A stretch of DNA of 64,000 bases from Sthenelais limicola. Lineage: Eukaryota; Annelida; Polychaeta; Phyllodocida; Sigalionidae. Location: assembly GCA_942159475.1 (NCBI GenBank), contig OW804094.1, positions 61,934,966 to 61,998,965 of the forward strand, in the 5' to 3' direction. Below, one piece after another: positions 53,101 through 60,665 of this stretch; position 1 is the stretch's first letter; every line of letters starts with the position of its first letter. Both the position numbers and the translations under genes were made by a program. Below the pieces are notes generated by a model, which was not told the origin of the DNA, did no database searches, and was given only the letters and a program-made list of their open reading frames with translations.

Positions 53101-54267
53101 AGGGGTGGTAAGGGCATTACTCCACTGAGAAAGGAATTACATGGAGTGCGTTGGAGCCGGGTCGCTTTGGATATAATTGGTCCATTTAAAAAGACTCCGA
53201 GAGGTAATGTCTGTGTAATGGTGGTAACCGACTACTTCTCAAAATGGGCTGAGGCGTATCCCTTGCCGGATCACACTGCGGCAACTTGTGCTATGGCGTT
53301 GTTCACTAAGTGGATATTGAGGTATGGACCGCCTGTGTCCCTGCAGACAGATGGAGCTCCGGAATTCCGGTCAGCTCTGTTAAAGGAATTGTTGGAAATG
53401 TTGGATATTGAGAAGCTGATGACTCTTCCCTACAGACCGATGGCGAATGGGCAGGTAGAGAGATTTAATAGAGTCTTAGTAGAGCAGCTCTCTTGCTTAA
53501 CAGAGTACGATGATGTAAACTGGGATCTGCTGGTGCCCTGTATAGCCCACGCGTACAGGGGTGCGGTACATAAAAGCACATATTGCACGCCAAATAGTGT
53601 TGTGTTTGGTACTGAGCTGGTTACTCCGGCTGATATCATATATGGCACATTAACTGGAGATGTTGACTTTCCCTGCCACACTGCATTTGTGGAGGAGATA
53701 AGACAACTGTTGAGGAAAGGGCATAAATTTGTAAGGGAACGGTTGGGTCATGCTGCAGTTTATCAGAAAAGATATTTTGATAGACGGGCTAGACCCCGGG
53801 TGTTTCAGGCTGGTGATATGGTATGGCGCTATGCAACACCATTAGCGCAAAAGAAATATGGACCCAAATGGGATGGCCCGTTTGAGGTGGTAAGGAGAGT
53901 TCAAGGGTGTACTTATGAATTGAGAACAATAGATGGTCTTCTTCGATGGAATGGTAATTTATTGAAAAAAGCTTTCAATTCAGATGGTAAGCCGGTCCAA
54001 GTAACCAACTTGCACCGGGCCCCGGAGTATCAGAAACAACTGGTAGCCGGGAGAGATATTATCCGAGTTGCCCCAGACGGGAAGGTAATGCCGGGTACTG
54101 AAGCTCCTGAGGTTACTCCGGGCGACCGAATTGTCCATCATGTGAATCTGGTTTCTGATGTTGATAAGGTATTACCTAAGGCTCTGGACAAATTGGTTAA
54201 ATCTGAGTATTTACTAAAACGTCCTCAGAGAAATGTAAGACAGCCTGACAGATTGGGATTCAAATAA
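50017..54267 (+). CDS. Pol of the young Gypsy (protease, RT, RNase H, integrase)
   Basis: A 1416-codon frame, -1 relative to gag with a 115-nt overlap; the first codon is GTG, so expression by -1 frameshift is likely, although I found no canonical slippery heptamer. The protease motif is D170-W-G-A, with Trp where Thr or Ser normally follows the catalytic Asp. RT has YLDD at 591-594, RNase H its first Asp at 744, and the integrase an HHCC domain and D1052, D1112, E1148 (D-35-E). A GPF module (KWDGPFEVV) lies near 1290. No stop or frameshift. Confidence 0.95.
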   Translation: MSEASSAPCSYGRGGPVYGQVEGEGRGGKRARAFQAGVGSARSSSMHAIPGHIVKAELAGGEQEVCPGKLGDARWESSRGTSHTDRSLQWSVLVLCSAVSVRGGDPGYSCVPGQILRFESGCWGTRLHKIMAYDLQDYGIQISDLHCPRIEERWYVSVTVGNVTGQFLVDWGAQCTLIKKCVFDQLSVRPHLIPCRVTCYAGTGHNLVTHGCIRVALGVGDQWFALNCLVVSGLVGVEAGILGMDFIFLHQCNSDWSGKFTLEDGEHTVVCRPLQSGSLVVNRTESVFVDAFSSVCSGGVLGSPGGGQIFAPNGSELGSFLEYNDPVMETQIGNTLLVTNPTGEPILVELHTAIEGELANDKYSPIVDVELLEPEVPMPLGDSCPLEKLVIGSDLVRAVDRGRLLKLLLSYKDCFRLPGEILGHTNVVMHRVDTGDAAPIKSGCRRLPPAKREAAEKQIQDMLDKGVIEESNSPWGAGIVIVKKKDGTDRFCVDYRPLNAVTKKDSFPLPRIDECIDALGGNKWIVTLDLESGYWQIAMDPASREKTAFVSSMGLYQFKVMSFGLCNAPATFERMMEQMLSGLRWKVCLVYLDDIIIFGRTLDETLQNTELVLQRLRSYGLKLKPKKCEFFKLEVQYLGRIVSEGGIRPDPSKLDRVREWPVPSTVREVRQFLGFASYYREFMPKFSEIAEPIQALVIGANSKTKGVVFDEKCLEAFGRLKELLTKAPVLGYPQPAGTIILDTDASGFGMAGVLSQIQEGKEVVLSYASNSLSRAQRNYCATKRELLAVLTYLGKFQHYIIGREDFVLRTDHASLRWLMTFKDPSGMLARWLTTLQHYGISAKQISHRAGKNHSNADALSRLPVRKCPREDCPDCGEHDAVIAVMTMEYEIFAQLAGDRLRQAQAEDEILKRIAALLESDAPCPEKKDLLAEDDEYCFYAKLLPKMELVDGLLCVKWESDNGVVYTRAAVPFCLRKELFQTLHGNKLSVHFGEFKTYQAALKKFIWPRMNLDIADWVRGCEACASCKSRGGKGITPLRKELHGVRWSRVALDIIGPFKKTPRGNVCVMVVTDYFSKWAEAYPLPDHTAATCAMALFTKWILRYGPPVSLQTDGAPEFRSALLKELLEMLDIEKLMTLPYRPMANGQVERFNRVLVEQLSCLTEYDDVNWDLLVPCIAHAYRGAVHKSTYCTPNSVVFGTELVTPADIIYGTLTGDVDFPCHTAFVEEIRQLLRKGHKFVRERLGHAAVYQKRYFDRRARPRVFQAGDMVWRYATPLAQKKYGPKWDGPFEVVRRVQGCTYELRTIDGLLRWNGNLLKKAFNSDGKPVQVTNLHRAPEYQKQLVAGRDIIRVAPDGKVMPGTEAPEVTPGDRIVHHVNLVSDVDKVLPKALDKLVKSEYLLKRPQRNVRQPDRLGFK

Positions 54268-54848
54268 GGTTTATTGTTTCGTCGACTGGTGCTAAAAAAT
54301 GACACAACGAGAAGTACATTGGTTGATGCATGGGAAATGTTTGCGGTAGACACTTTTCTGTGCTAATACAAGTAGCTATACGTGGATACTTCATGTGCAT
54401 TCTTTTCTGGCATCTAATTGTTTGATCATGGTGTAGTTTCTTCCATACACGCCTGTTTGTATATATCAAATAGGATTAAATCAACCTATTGGGTGTCAGG
54501 ACTGAATGGCTTGATTAAGATGGTTTCTAGTGCCATGCTCGGTGGCCCGGTTATATGGATAACTTAACTTGGAGTTGGCGGGTGCATTTGTAGGTCGCCA
54601 CGAGGGGGCTACGATTGAAACCAACTCGGTGACAGGGAGAGAGTGCTATTTTTGGATGTGTCCCAGCGTTCTGATTGGAGGTTGGCGCATCGAGGTCAGA
54701 GGACGGAGCGTGAGTCGGCAGTCAGTGGCAGAGTAACGTTCAGGGCACACGTGTATGGTGTCTCTCTAGAAACTGAATTGAACCTTGCCCCAAAGAAAGT
54801 AAAAGTTTGTCCCTTATTGGTTGTGTGTACAAATACGAGGTACATTGC
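54268..54848 (+). other. pol-ORF3 spacer with likely splice acceptor
   Basis: About 580 bp without a recognised gene. It ends in GGTACATTGCAG (AG at 54849-54850), a good splice acceptor 18 nt before the ORF3 ATG. This suggests that ORF3 is expressed from a spliced subgenomic RNA, as envelope genes are. Confidence 0.5.
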
Positions 54849-54868
54849 AGGTTACATTGGTGACTCTC

Positions 54869-56143
54869 ATGGCTGATGCCGAGGTCGACATGGAGGTGGA
54901 AAGTGGTGATACTGGTGGTGGCGATATCACCCCAGTCGAGGAGACAGTGGTGACGGCTCAGGCCGAGGGTCGTGAGTCTGGTCCTGAGCAACATGGTGAG
55001 AAGGAAACTGGACATACCTCCCGGCCTAAGGAGAAGAAGGAGAGCAGAGACAAATCGAGATCTCGTTCTCGACAGTCTTCTTCTGACAGCAAGGGTAGGA
55101 AGGAAGACAAGAAAATTGGTTCTGGCGAGGATAGGAAAGAAACTGGAAAGAAATCGGATAAAGAGAGGAAACCCAAGTCTGGCGATAAAACTGGAAATGT
55201 TAACCCGGGTACGTCCGGCAAGGCTAAGCCTAAGCCGGCCGCGACTAACTCCGGGCAGCAACCGGGTAATGATGTTGAGATGGAGACACCTGCCGCTGGT
55301 GGTACTAGCCGGGGAAGGAAGTTGGTGCAAGCTACTAACCCCCCTAAGGTCAAGAGGTCTAGGAGTAGTAGCATCAACTCCTTACAAACGGTGGAAGATA
55401 TCCGGAGAGCTCATGAGGGCACTCACTGGAAAGGTCAGCCGAAACGCCAGTATGACACTGATTTTCCTATCATGAGCGCTGACCGCTATAGACGCCGGGG
55501 ATTGTTGGAAAGGGTCAAGTTAACTCAGCGGAATGTGGCAGACATCGATCCGGCTGAGGATAACGATTCCAAGTTGATTGTGCCTGAGTGCCCGGAGTCG
55601 GAGGATGAAGACGAATGTCTACAGGGTTATTGGGATAAAGCGCCTATGATGCAGGAGTACGAGGCCAGATTCCATTTTCTGAAAAACCGGTCTGGTCGTG
55701 CTGAGACCAGTGATACTGTCATTAGTGGGATGGTTAAGAACAAACTGGAAGGTGTGAGTTCGTTGTGGCAGCCCGGATTTAGGTGTCCATTCACCTATTG
55801 CCGTTACACTGGTTCTGAGTTGAATAAGGGAGGAGTGAAGCGATACCGCACCCGGGAGCGTTTCTTTCGGCACCTGTGCGAGGAGCACTGCCCGGCTGTG
55901 CTGGTATTGACGTGTGCACACGCCATGTCATGTAACGTCCGTTTGGATAGGCGTTCCGACATGGTGGGGCATCTAATGGTCGCACATAAAGATGGTAAAC
56001 CAAAGGCTAGGGAATATGCTGTTGGTTTTAGCGTCCTGACAGACGAAATTCCTAATTTTGGCTGTCAGCGCTATAGCAAACTTGGTGTTTTGGATATGGA
56101 GCGAATTGAACTTGGAAAACGGAGTAGTAAGGTGGTTGGGTAA
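54869..56143 (+). CDS. Gypsy post-pol ORF3: charged N-terminus plus zinc fingers
   Basis: Start taken at MADAEVDMEVESG after the putative acceptor. About 424 residues. Residues 1-150 are charged with an SRSRSRQSSSDS segment and Lys/Glu runs. A NLS-like KVKRSRSSS follows. The C-terminal third has two zinc-finger-like units: CPFTYC...HLCEEH and CAHAMSCN...HLMVAH (C-x5-C-x12-H-x4-H). No signal peptide or membrane segment, so not an envelope. It ends at a single TAA (56141-56143); the same frame stays open afterwards and runs into ORF4. Function unknown; nucleic-acid binding is an inference from the fingers. Confidence 0.75.
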   Translation: MADAEVDMEVESGDTGGGDITPVEETVVTAQAEGRESGPEQHGEKETGHTSRPKEKKESRDKSRSRSRQSSSDSKGRKEDKKIGSGEDRKETGKKSDKERKPKSGDKTGNVNPGTSGKAKPKPAATNSGQQPGNDVEMETPAAGGTSRGRKLVQATNPPKVKRSRSSSINSLQTVEDIRRAHEGTHWKGQPKRQYDTDFPIMSADRYRRRGLLERVKLTQRNVADIDPAEDNDSKLIVPECPESEDEDECLQGYWDKAPMMQEYEARFHFLKNRSGRAETSDTVISGMVKNKLEGVSSLWQPGFRCPFTYCRYTGSELNKGGVKRYRTRERFFRHLCEEHCPAVLVLTCAHAMSCNVRLDRRSDMVGHLMVAHKDGKPKAREYAVGFSVLTDEIPNFGCQRYSKLGVLDMERIELGKRSSKVVG

Positions 56144-57535
56144 AAGATTTCCAACGCTCCAATTGCCCCTCCCCCTCTCTTTGGTGCTTGGGACTTAGCT
56201 GGCCCGAGAGGAAAAGTGATTAGGGGTGGTGGTTCCGGCCCCTCTGCGGCGATTGGTGTTAACCCGGACACTGTACCCGGTTCTGTGGATACAGGAGTAG
56301 CTCCTGCTTCAAGTGTAGTCCATGCTGCCAATACCTCGGCGACGGGCAACTTGGATCATTCAGGTGGTTGTAATGATTCACAGGAGACTGTGGATTATTC
56401 ACCAAGCATGGAATTGCCTGAATCTGGTGAGGTGCAACGCTCTCTACAGGGAGTTTCCGGGGCGATGGACGATGGTTTTGCCGATATCCAGGCGGCTACA
56501 TGCACGGCTATGAAGAGGATTCAGTCAGCTGTGGATTTTGCTTGTCGGCCACTGGAGAACTTGGAAAAATGTAGGGTTGCTGCGGAAAGGATCCCAGCTC
56601 TGGAGAAAAGGGTTAAGGAATTAGAGGCAAAACTCAAATTCTATAAAGATGTCGATGCCCGGTCAAGGGAGGAAATCCTGTCATTACAGGAAAAAGTGGC
56701 TACGATGGAGGAAAACGAAAGGGCATCTCCTGCTCCAAAGAGGAAGAAGGTGGAGCCAGGAGTTGACAAATCGGTCGGTACAGACAGGATAATTGAACCT
56801 TCTGTCACTGCTTCTCCAGCTGGTGAAAAACTGGACACTAGAGATCCGGCTGTGCCTCATGTATTGCAGCAGACTCTCAACTCGGTGATAGCAGAGAACC
56901 GGAATGCCATGGCTAGTGTGTTCCGCTCAATGATGAGGGAAAGTTTACTGCAATCCACTGCATACAATCCCTTGGATATGAGCCGGGAGTATATGGTCGA
57001 TGAGATGCAGCCTTCTGCCTCTCAATCGCAAATGGATATGTCTCAGATGGGTATGAGCCGGGAGGCACAGATGGTTAGACCCCCTCCAACTCCTTCGAGG
57101 GTTTTTGATCGGAATTTCATGATGGCGGGCCTGCAATATAGACCCCCTCAACACCCGGGTATGGGAACATTTAGTAATCTGGTTGACAGTATTTCGGCTG
57201 CTGGCATTGGAGCGGGTGTAGGTAGTATGAGTGCCTCCGGAAGCATTCCACCTGGTTTTCCTCGCAACCAACCCCCGTTGCAGAGTAGTTCGCCTGCTGG
57301 ACACCAAGGTAGGCCGGACATGGTGTTTGTAAATAGTTCTTACGCGCAAGGGGTTGTGGAGACTACTCCCACTCGATCGGCGGCGCTGGACGCTCAGCGG
57401 TTAGAGCAAGATGGTGCGACCGAATCGGACACTGGTTACCCTAACCCGGCCGAGGAGGCTAAATTACTCGGTGAGGGTAGTAGTGAAGGCATGCTCTCGG
57501 TTGGTGATGAGGACGAGGAGATTAAAACCATGTAA
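56144..57535 (+). CDS. Gypsy post-pol ORF4: coiled-coil protein in phase with ORF3
   Basis: The frame continues directly after the ORF3 TAA (KISNAPIAPPPLFGAWDLAG) to TAA at 57533-57535; an internal ATG exists further in. A coiled coil (CRVAAERIPALEKRVKELEA to VATMEENE) lies about 140-190 residues in, followed by an NLS-like PKRKKVE and a Met/Gln/Pro/Ser-rich low-complexity region. The acidic end is DEDEEIKTM. With one stop separating them, ORF3 and ORF4 may be one 0.9-kb-codon product made by readthrough, or a single gene recently broken. Nothing here resembles a known envelope or accessory protein. Confidence 0.7.
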   Translation, partial: KISNAPIAPPPLFGAWDLAGPRGKVIRGGGSGPSAAIGVNPDTVPGSVDTGVAPASSVVHAANTSATGNLDHSGGCNDSQETVDYSPSMELPESGEVQRSLQGVSGAMDDGFADIQAATCTAMKRIQSAVDFACRPLENLEKCRVAAERIPALEKRVKELEAKLKFYKDVDARSREEILSLQEKVATMEENERASPAPKRKKVEPGVDKSVGTDRIIEPSVTASPAGEKLDTRDPAVPHVLQQTLNSVIAENRNAMASVFRSMMRESLLQSTAYNPLDMSREYMVDEMQPSASQSQMDMSQMGMSREAQMVRPPPTPSRVFDRNFMMAGLQYRPPQHPGMGTFSNLVDSISAAGIGAGVGSMSASGSIPPGFPRNQPPLQSSSPAGHQGRPDMVFVNSSYAQGVVETTPTRSAALDAQRLEQDGATESDTGYPNPAEEAKLLGEGSSEGMLSVGDEDEEIKTM

Positions 57536-58088
57536 TTCATATGTATAAATAGGAGATGTCGTGGATGATAAATGGCTATATCTGGTATTTAATCGATTAT
57601 ATCTGGTGAATCTGACGGCGGCGTGGGAGCGTCATTCCCCAGCGGGTGACTACTCCATGTGACTACCCGGACGGATGCTGAACGTGGTGATACCTTGCTA
57701 GCAGTGCTATGCCTTTCTTCTCCTGCCTTCCCTGGACTTACCTGGACTGTGCTTACCGGACATTATAAACAATACTCAAAGGATTAACTGGAGCGTGCTT
57801 TACTTCATCGTTTTAGATGGACTTGTTCCAGATACCTAGGATTGTGCCGTGGAACATCATTTGAAAGACAGTAAATATATTTTCTTCGTCCTGTTCTTCT
57901 GATATAGGCAGACGAAGTTTGGTAATTTATACCTTTTTATACTGTATGTTTCATTCTTGTGTTTTTCCACCGCGTGTGTATCTTGTATTGTGTTAACTCA
58001 TGTATGGGTTTTTTATTGTGTTGGCATATATTCTTTTTGCAACCTTATGTAACAGTCATGTATTTGTCTGTGTCGGTTGGACCCGCCT

Positions 58089-58102
58089 AAAAGAAAAAGT
58101 GG
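58089..58102 (+). other. polypurine tract of the young Gypsy
   Basis: AAAAGAAAAAGTGG directly precedes the 3' LTR start TGGTGAG. Confidence 0.75.
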
Positions 58103-58525
58103 TGGTGAGTTAGGTTTGTCCGCTCGCTGCAGTGCTGCCCGGGCATGTTCCAAACATGATCCGGGTATCAGCTGACACAGCCTGGGTAATAGCCGGACTT
58201 GTCCAGAAGGTATTGGATTATTGCATTTATGTAACAGGTGGCGCTGTGTGCCTGTGAGGCTCTTGTTTATGGTATTTTACAGTATTGATCTCATTTGTTT
58301 GCACTTGTTCTTATATTTAAACACCCAGTAGAATCGGGTTGTTTCTTATCCAAAGGGTTGTGCTGCTGTTGTATATACGCAACTCTATACGGTGTTATTA
58401 GAGTGCCCTGGACTTGTGTGATTATAATTGGTAATAAACAGGAGACTGCTAGCAAGGACTATTAGATCTGGGTTTAGTGTTGTTACTCGAACTGCGATCA
58501 CGAACCGGCCGGGTAATTCACTACA
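58103..58525 (+). repeat. 3' LTR of the young Gypsy
   Basis: It matches the 5' LTR except CAGCCTGGG for CAGCCGGG and GTCCAGAAG for GTCCGGAAG. It ends ACTACA. Confidence 0.95.
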
Positions 58526-58713
58526 CTAATCTGGTTATTGGTTGAGATCTCGACAGGGCATGGACTGACGTGGGTCTGGTCATGTGCCACCTGACCCCCT
58601 CCCCTCACCTGACGCCAGGTCAGAGCGCCACTTCTACCTGGGCGCACATTGAACCAACACACTCTCAACCCCTTTTCACCTGCAAATTCTTTTGTTTTTG
58701 TTTAATAAACTTA

Positions 58714-58789
58714 GGCGGTCTCAAGAAGGCTGTTAACCACCCTTTCTTGTTCCAAGTTGTTATTAATAGACTACCAGATGAAAAGCAAT
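58714..58789 (+). repeat. B2 repeat of the second PAT element
   Basis: GGCGGTCTCAAGAAGGCTGT... to GATGAAAAGCA. It is preceded by an 80-bp spacer after A2 that includes AATAAA, a possible polyadenylation signal. It marks the right end of the element. Confidence 0.85.
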
Positions 58790-59084
58790 ACTAACATGCC
58801 TGTCCCAATTCGGGTCGAGGATAGCAGCTGCTGTCATATCATTCTATCACTCTATCAGTTTAGTATATTATCGCTCTATCAGTTTAGTGAAAAGAACTAA
58901 TATCAAATGCAGTCCTATACGTTCATGGTGCATGATGCATGTTTAATCATCCCCAGGAGTAATCAGATACTTTCAGTCTTCAAGACCTTTAAAAAATCCA
59001 AATTATTTTCAGTACAAAATATAAGTATTCAAGAGAGATGGAGAGATTTATATTAGTACATGAATAAAAAAAGTTTATCGAAAA

Positions 59085-59265
59085 TAAAGTTGGTAAAAAA
59101 AAAGTGTCGTAAAAAATGTTGGTTGAAAAAAAAGTTGGCCGTAAAAAAAGTCGGTCGTAAAAGGTTGGTTGAAAAAAATGTTGGCCGAAAAAAAAAATTG
59201 GGTCGTAAAAAATGGTTGAAAAAAAAATGTTGGTTGTAAAAAAAAGTCAGTCGTAAAAACAAAAA
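59085..59265. repeat. TTGGTCGTAAAAAA-type minisatellite
   Basis: About ten variants of [T/C]TTGG(T/C)(C/T)GTAAAAAA(A)G with 15-20 bp period. The minus frame rich in FF and LRPTFF is its translation and not a gene. Confidence 0.85.
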
Positions 59266-59713
59266 AGTAAGTAAGAAAAATCTATAATTTGAAATAGTTT
59301 GTAACTTAAGAATTTAGAATGTTTTTTTTTTTAAATTTACTTACATTCAATTAATCTTTTTGAATTAATTTATTAAATTAGCCTTGGCACATCTACTTTG
59401 TACTTTTTACTCTTAGTTCTGCAGCTGTTATGAATTCCAGACCACACAACATTCTGCTGCCGGCAACCTGATACCCACCGCAGGCAACCTAATTGCCATG
59501 TGCAATACTGAACCGTCCGCGTCCCTTTTGGATGATGCCATAATTCGGGATTTGCATTCTGTATGCATCTCAAGCACTAACAACAGAAGAACATCTCTCC
59601 CTCATAATAAACCACATCTCCAATATCATTTATCTTTCCTAAACTGGACATACAGTACATATTTTATGGGGTGTAATGGTGTTGATTGAACATTATATGT
59701 ATTTATTACATGA

Positions 59714-59880
59714 TTTGGTCATGAGAGTGGCATATATACGCCACTCTCAGGACCAAAATCTCAAGGGTCTCAAAATTTTAAAGGTCTCAATGGCAACTCG
59801 AGGTTGTGAGACGGCCCTTGAGGTCGCCCTCGAGTTTGACCAACAAGTATAGCGAGGACAAGGGCCTCTCGTCCTCGCTA
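59714..59880. repeat. hairpin cluster
   Basis: An 18-bp stem with one mismatch (59714-59731 with 59740-59757, loop ATATATAC) is followed by CTCGAGG/CCTCGAG-type short inverted repeats and a 10-bp stem (TAGCGAGGAC 59850-59859 with GTCCTCGCTA 59871-59880). Confidence 0.8.
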
Positions 59881-60665
59881 AAAATTATCAAGATTATGAA
59901 AAAATACCAAGATTTAGATGCAACATCAGGTAATTATAGGGGAAGTAAATGTAACATTTAAAAGATAGTCTGTATAACTATGTTAGAGTTTTGAATGCGT
60001 GTACAGCCCTAGATATTTTGAAGAAATATTGGTAATTAATAACTACCTACTACCAAAGGTGGACAGACTACCTAAGATTGGTAATTAATAATTACGGTAA
60101 TTATTAATATTATGCAGTTAGATATTAACAACTAAATTATCTAGACTATAGCACTCATGAATTATCAATTGACTAGTATTCTTCAAATATAAGCAGGGTA
60201 CATTTTCTATAAATCACTCAAACAAACAATTTATATTGCAAGGTTGTTTTTTCTTAAGAATTCCATCGAGATGGCTCAAGCTAGAACCCATTGAAGTTCC
60301 AGTTGTAGGCGAAGCGCCCAGACCCATTTTTGAGTTAATATTTAATATTGGGATATAGTTTATGACAGGTTAATTAGACACCGGTGTTTTCTCTCTGATC
60401 TCGAGGAGTGGAAGAGGGAATGACCATTAGTTCTTGTTAATCTGTTAAAACCCTCATAAAAGAACAGCTGGGCCATGGCATGGCTCTGCCCCCTCGACCA
60501 AATTTTTATGATAGTTCCTCCTGTCTTAGCAGTAATAGGAGATCAGATCTCTAATCCCGTTCTGGTCTATCGGCAGAGGCGGTGGACGGTGACATTTAAT
60601 GGTCAATACATGTGGTCTGTCCTCCAATTCCTACCCCCTTTACTCTCAAGGAATAGGGCGCTAAA

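Larger units (their letters stand above)
47752..58525 (+). mobile_element. young Ty3/Gypsy retrotransposon with two post-pol ORFs
   Basis: 10.77 kb with LTRs of 422 and 423 bp that, by eye, differ at two positions (one substitution, one 1-bp insertion), so insertion was recent. Gag and Pol frames are uninterrupted; the post-pol region holds a 2.7-kb frame with one stop. Primer-binding site and purine tract are present. It sits within A2 of the PAT element; flanking CTA words on both sides hint at a short target duplication but do not match exactly. Confidence 0.92.
45892..58789 (+). mobile_element. internally deleted PAT-type DIRS element split by a Gypsy
   Basis: Order: A1 (45892-46017), RNase H, tyrosine recombinase, B1 (47653-47726), A2 (47727-47751 and 58526-58634), 80-bp spacer, B2 (58714-58789). 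A1 and A2 share ATGACTGACATTATATAACC and over 100 further near-identical bp; B1 and B2 share about 74 bp with few differences. This is the A1-ORF-B1A2-B2 layout of PAT/Ngaro-type elements. Gag and RT are absent: A1 runs directly into RNase H, so the left half was deleted. The repeats are unrelated in sequence to those at 21-36.6 kb, so it is a different family. Confidence 0.85.
58790..60660. other. non-coding DNA with minisatellite and hairpins
   Basis: No gene recognised. Short repeats such as TTGGTAATTAATAA (60029, 60079) and the features listed separately are all I can see. Confidence 0.5.

Noticed and set aside
54740..55377. minus ORFs of 196 and 139 residues
   Set aside because: Antisense shadows of the charged N-terminus of Gypsy ORF3.
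47752..58525. envelope gene making the young Gypsy an errantivirus-like element
   Set aside because: The post-pol ORFs have no signal peptide, membrane segment or fusion-protein features; they look nuclear or nucleic-acid binding.
59053..59262. Phe/Leu/Arg-rich minus ORF
   Set aside because: Translation of the TTGGTCGTAAAAAA minisatellite.
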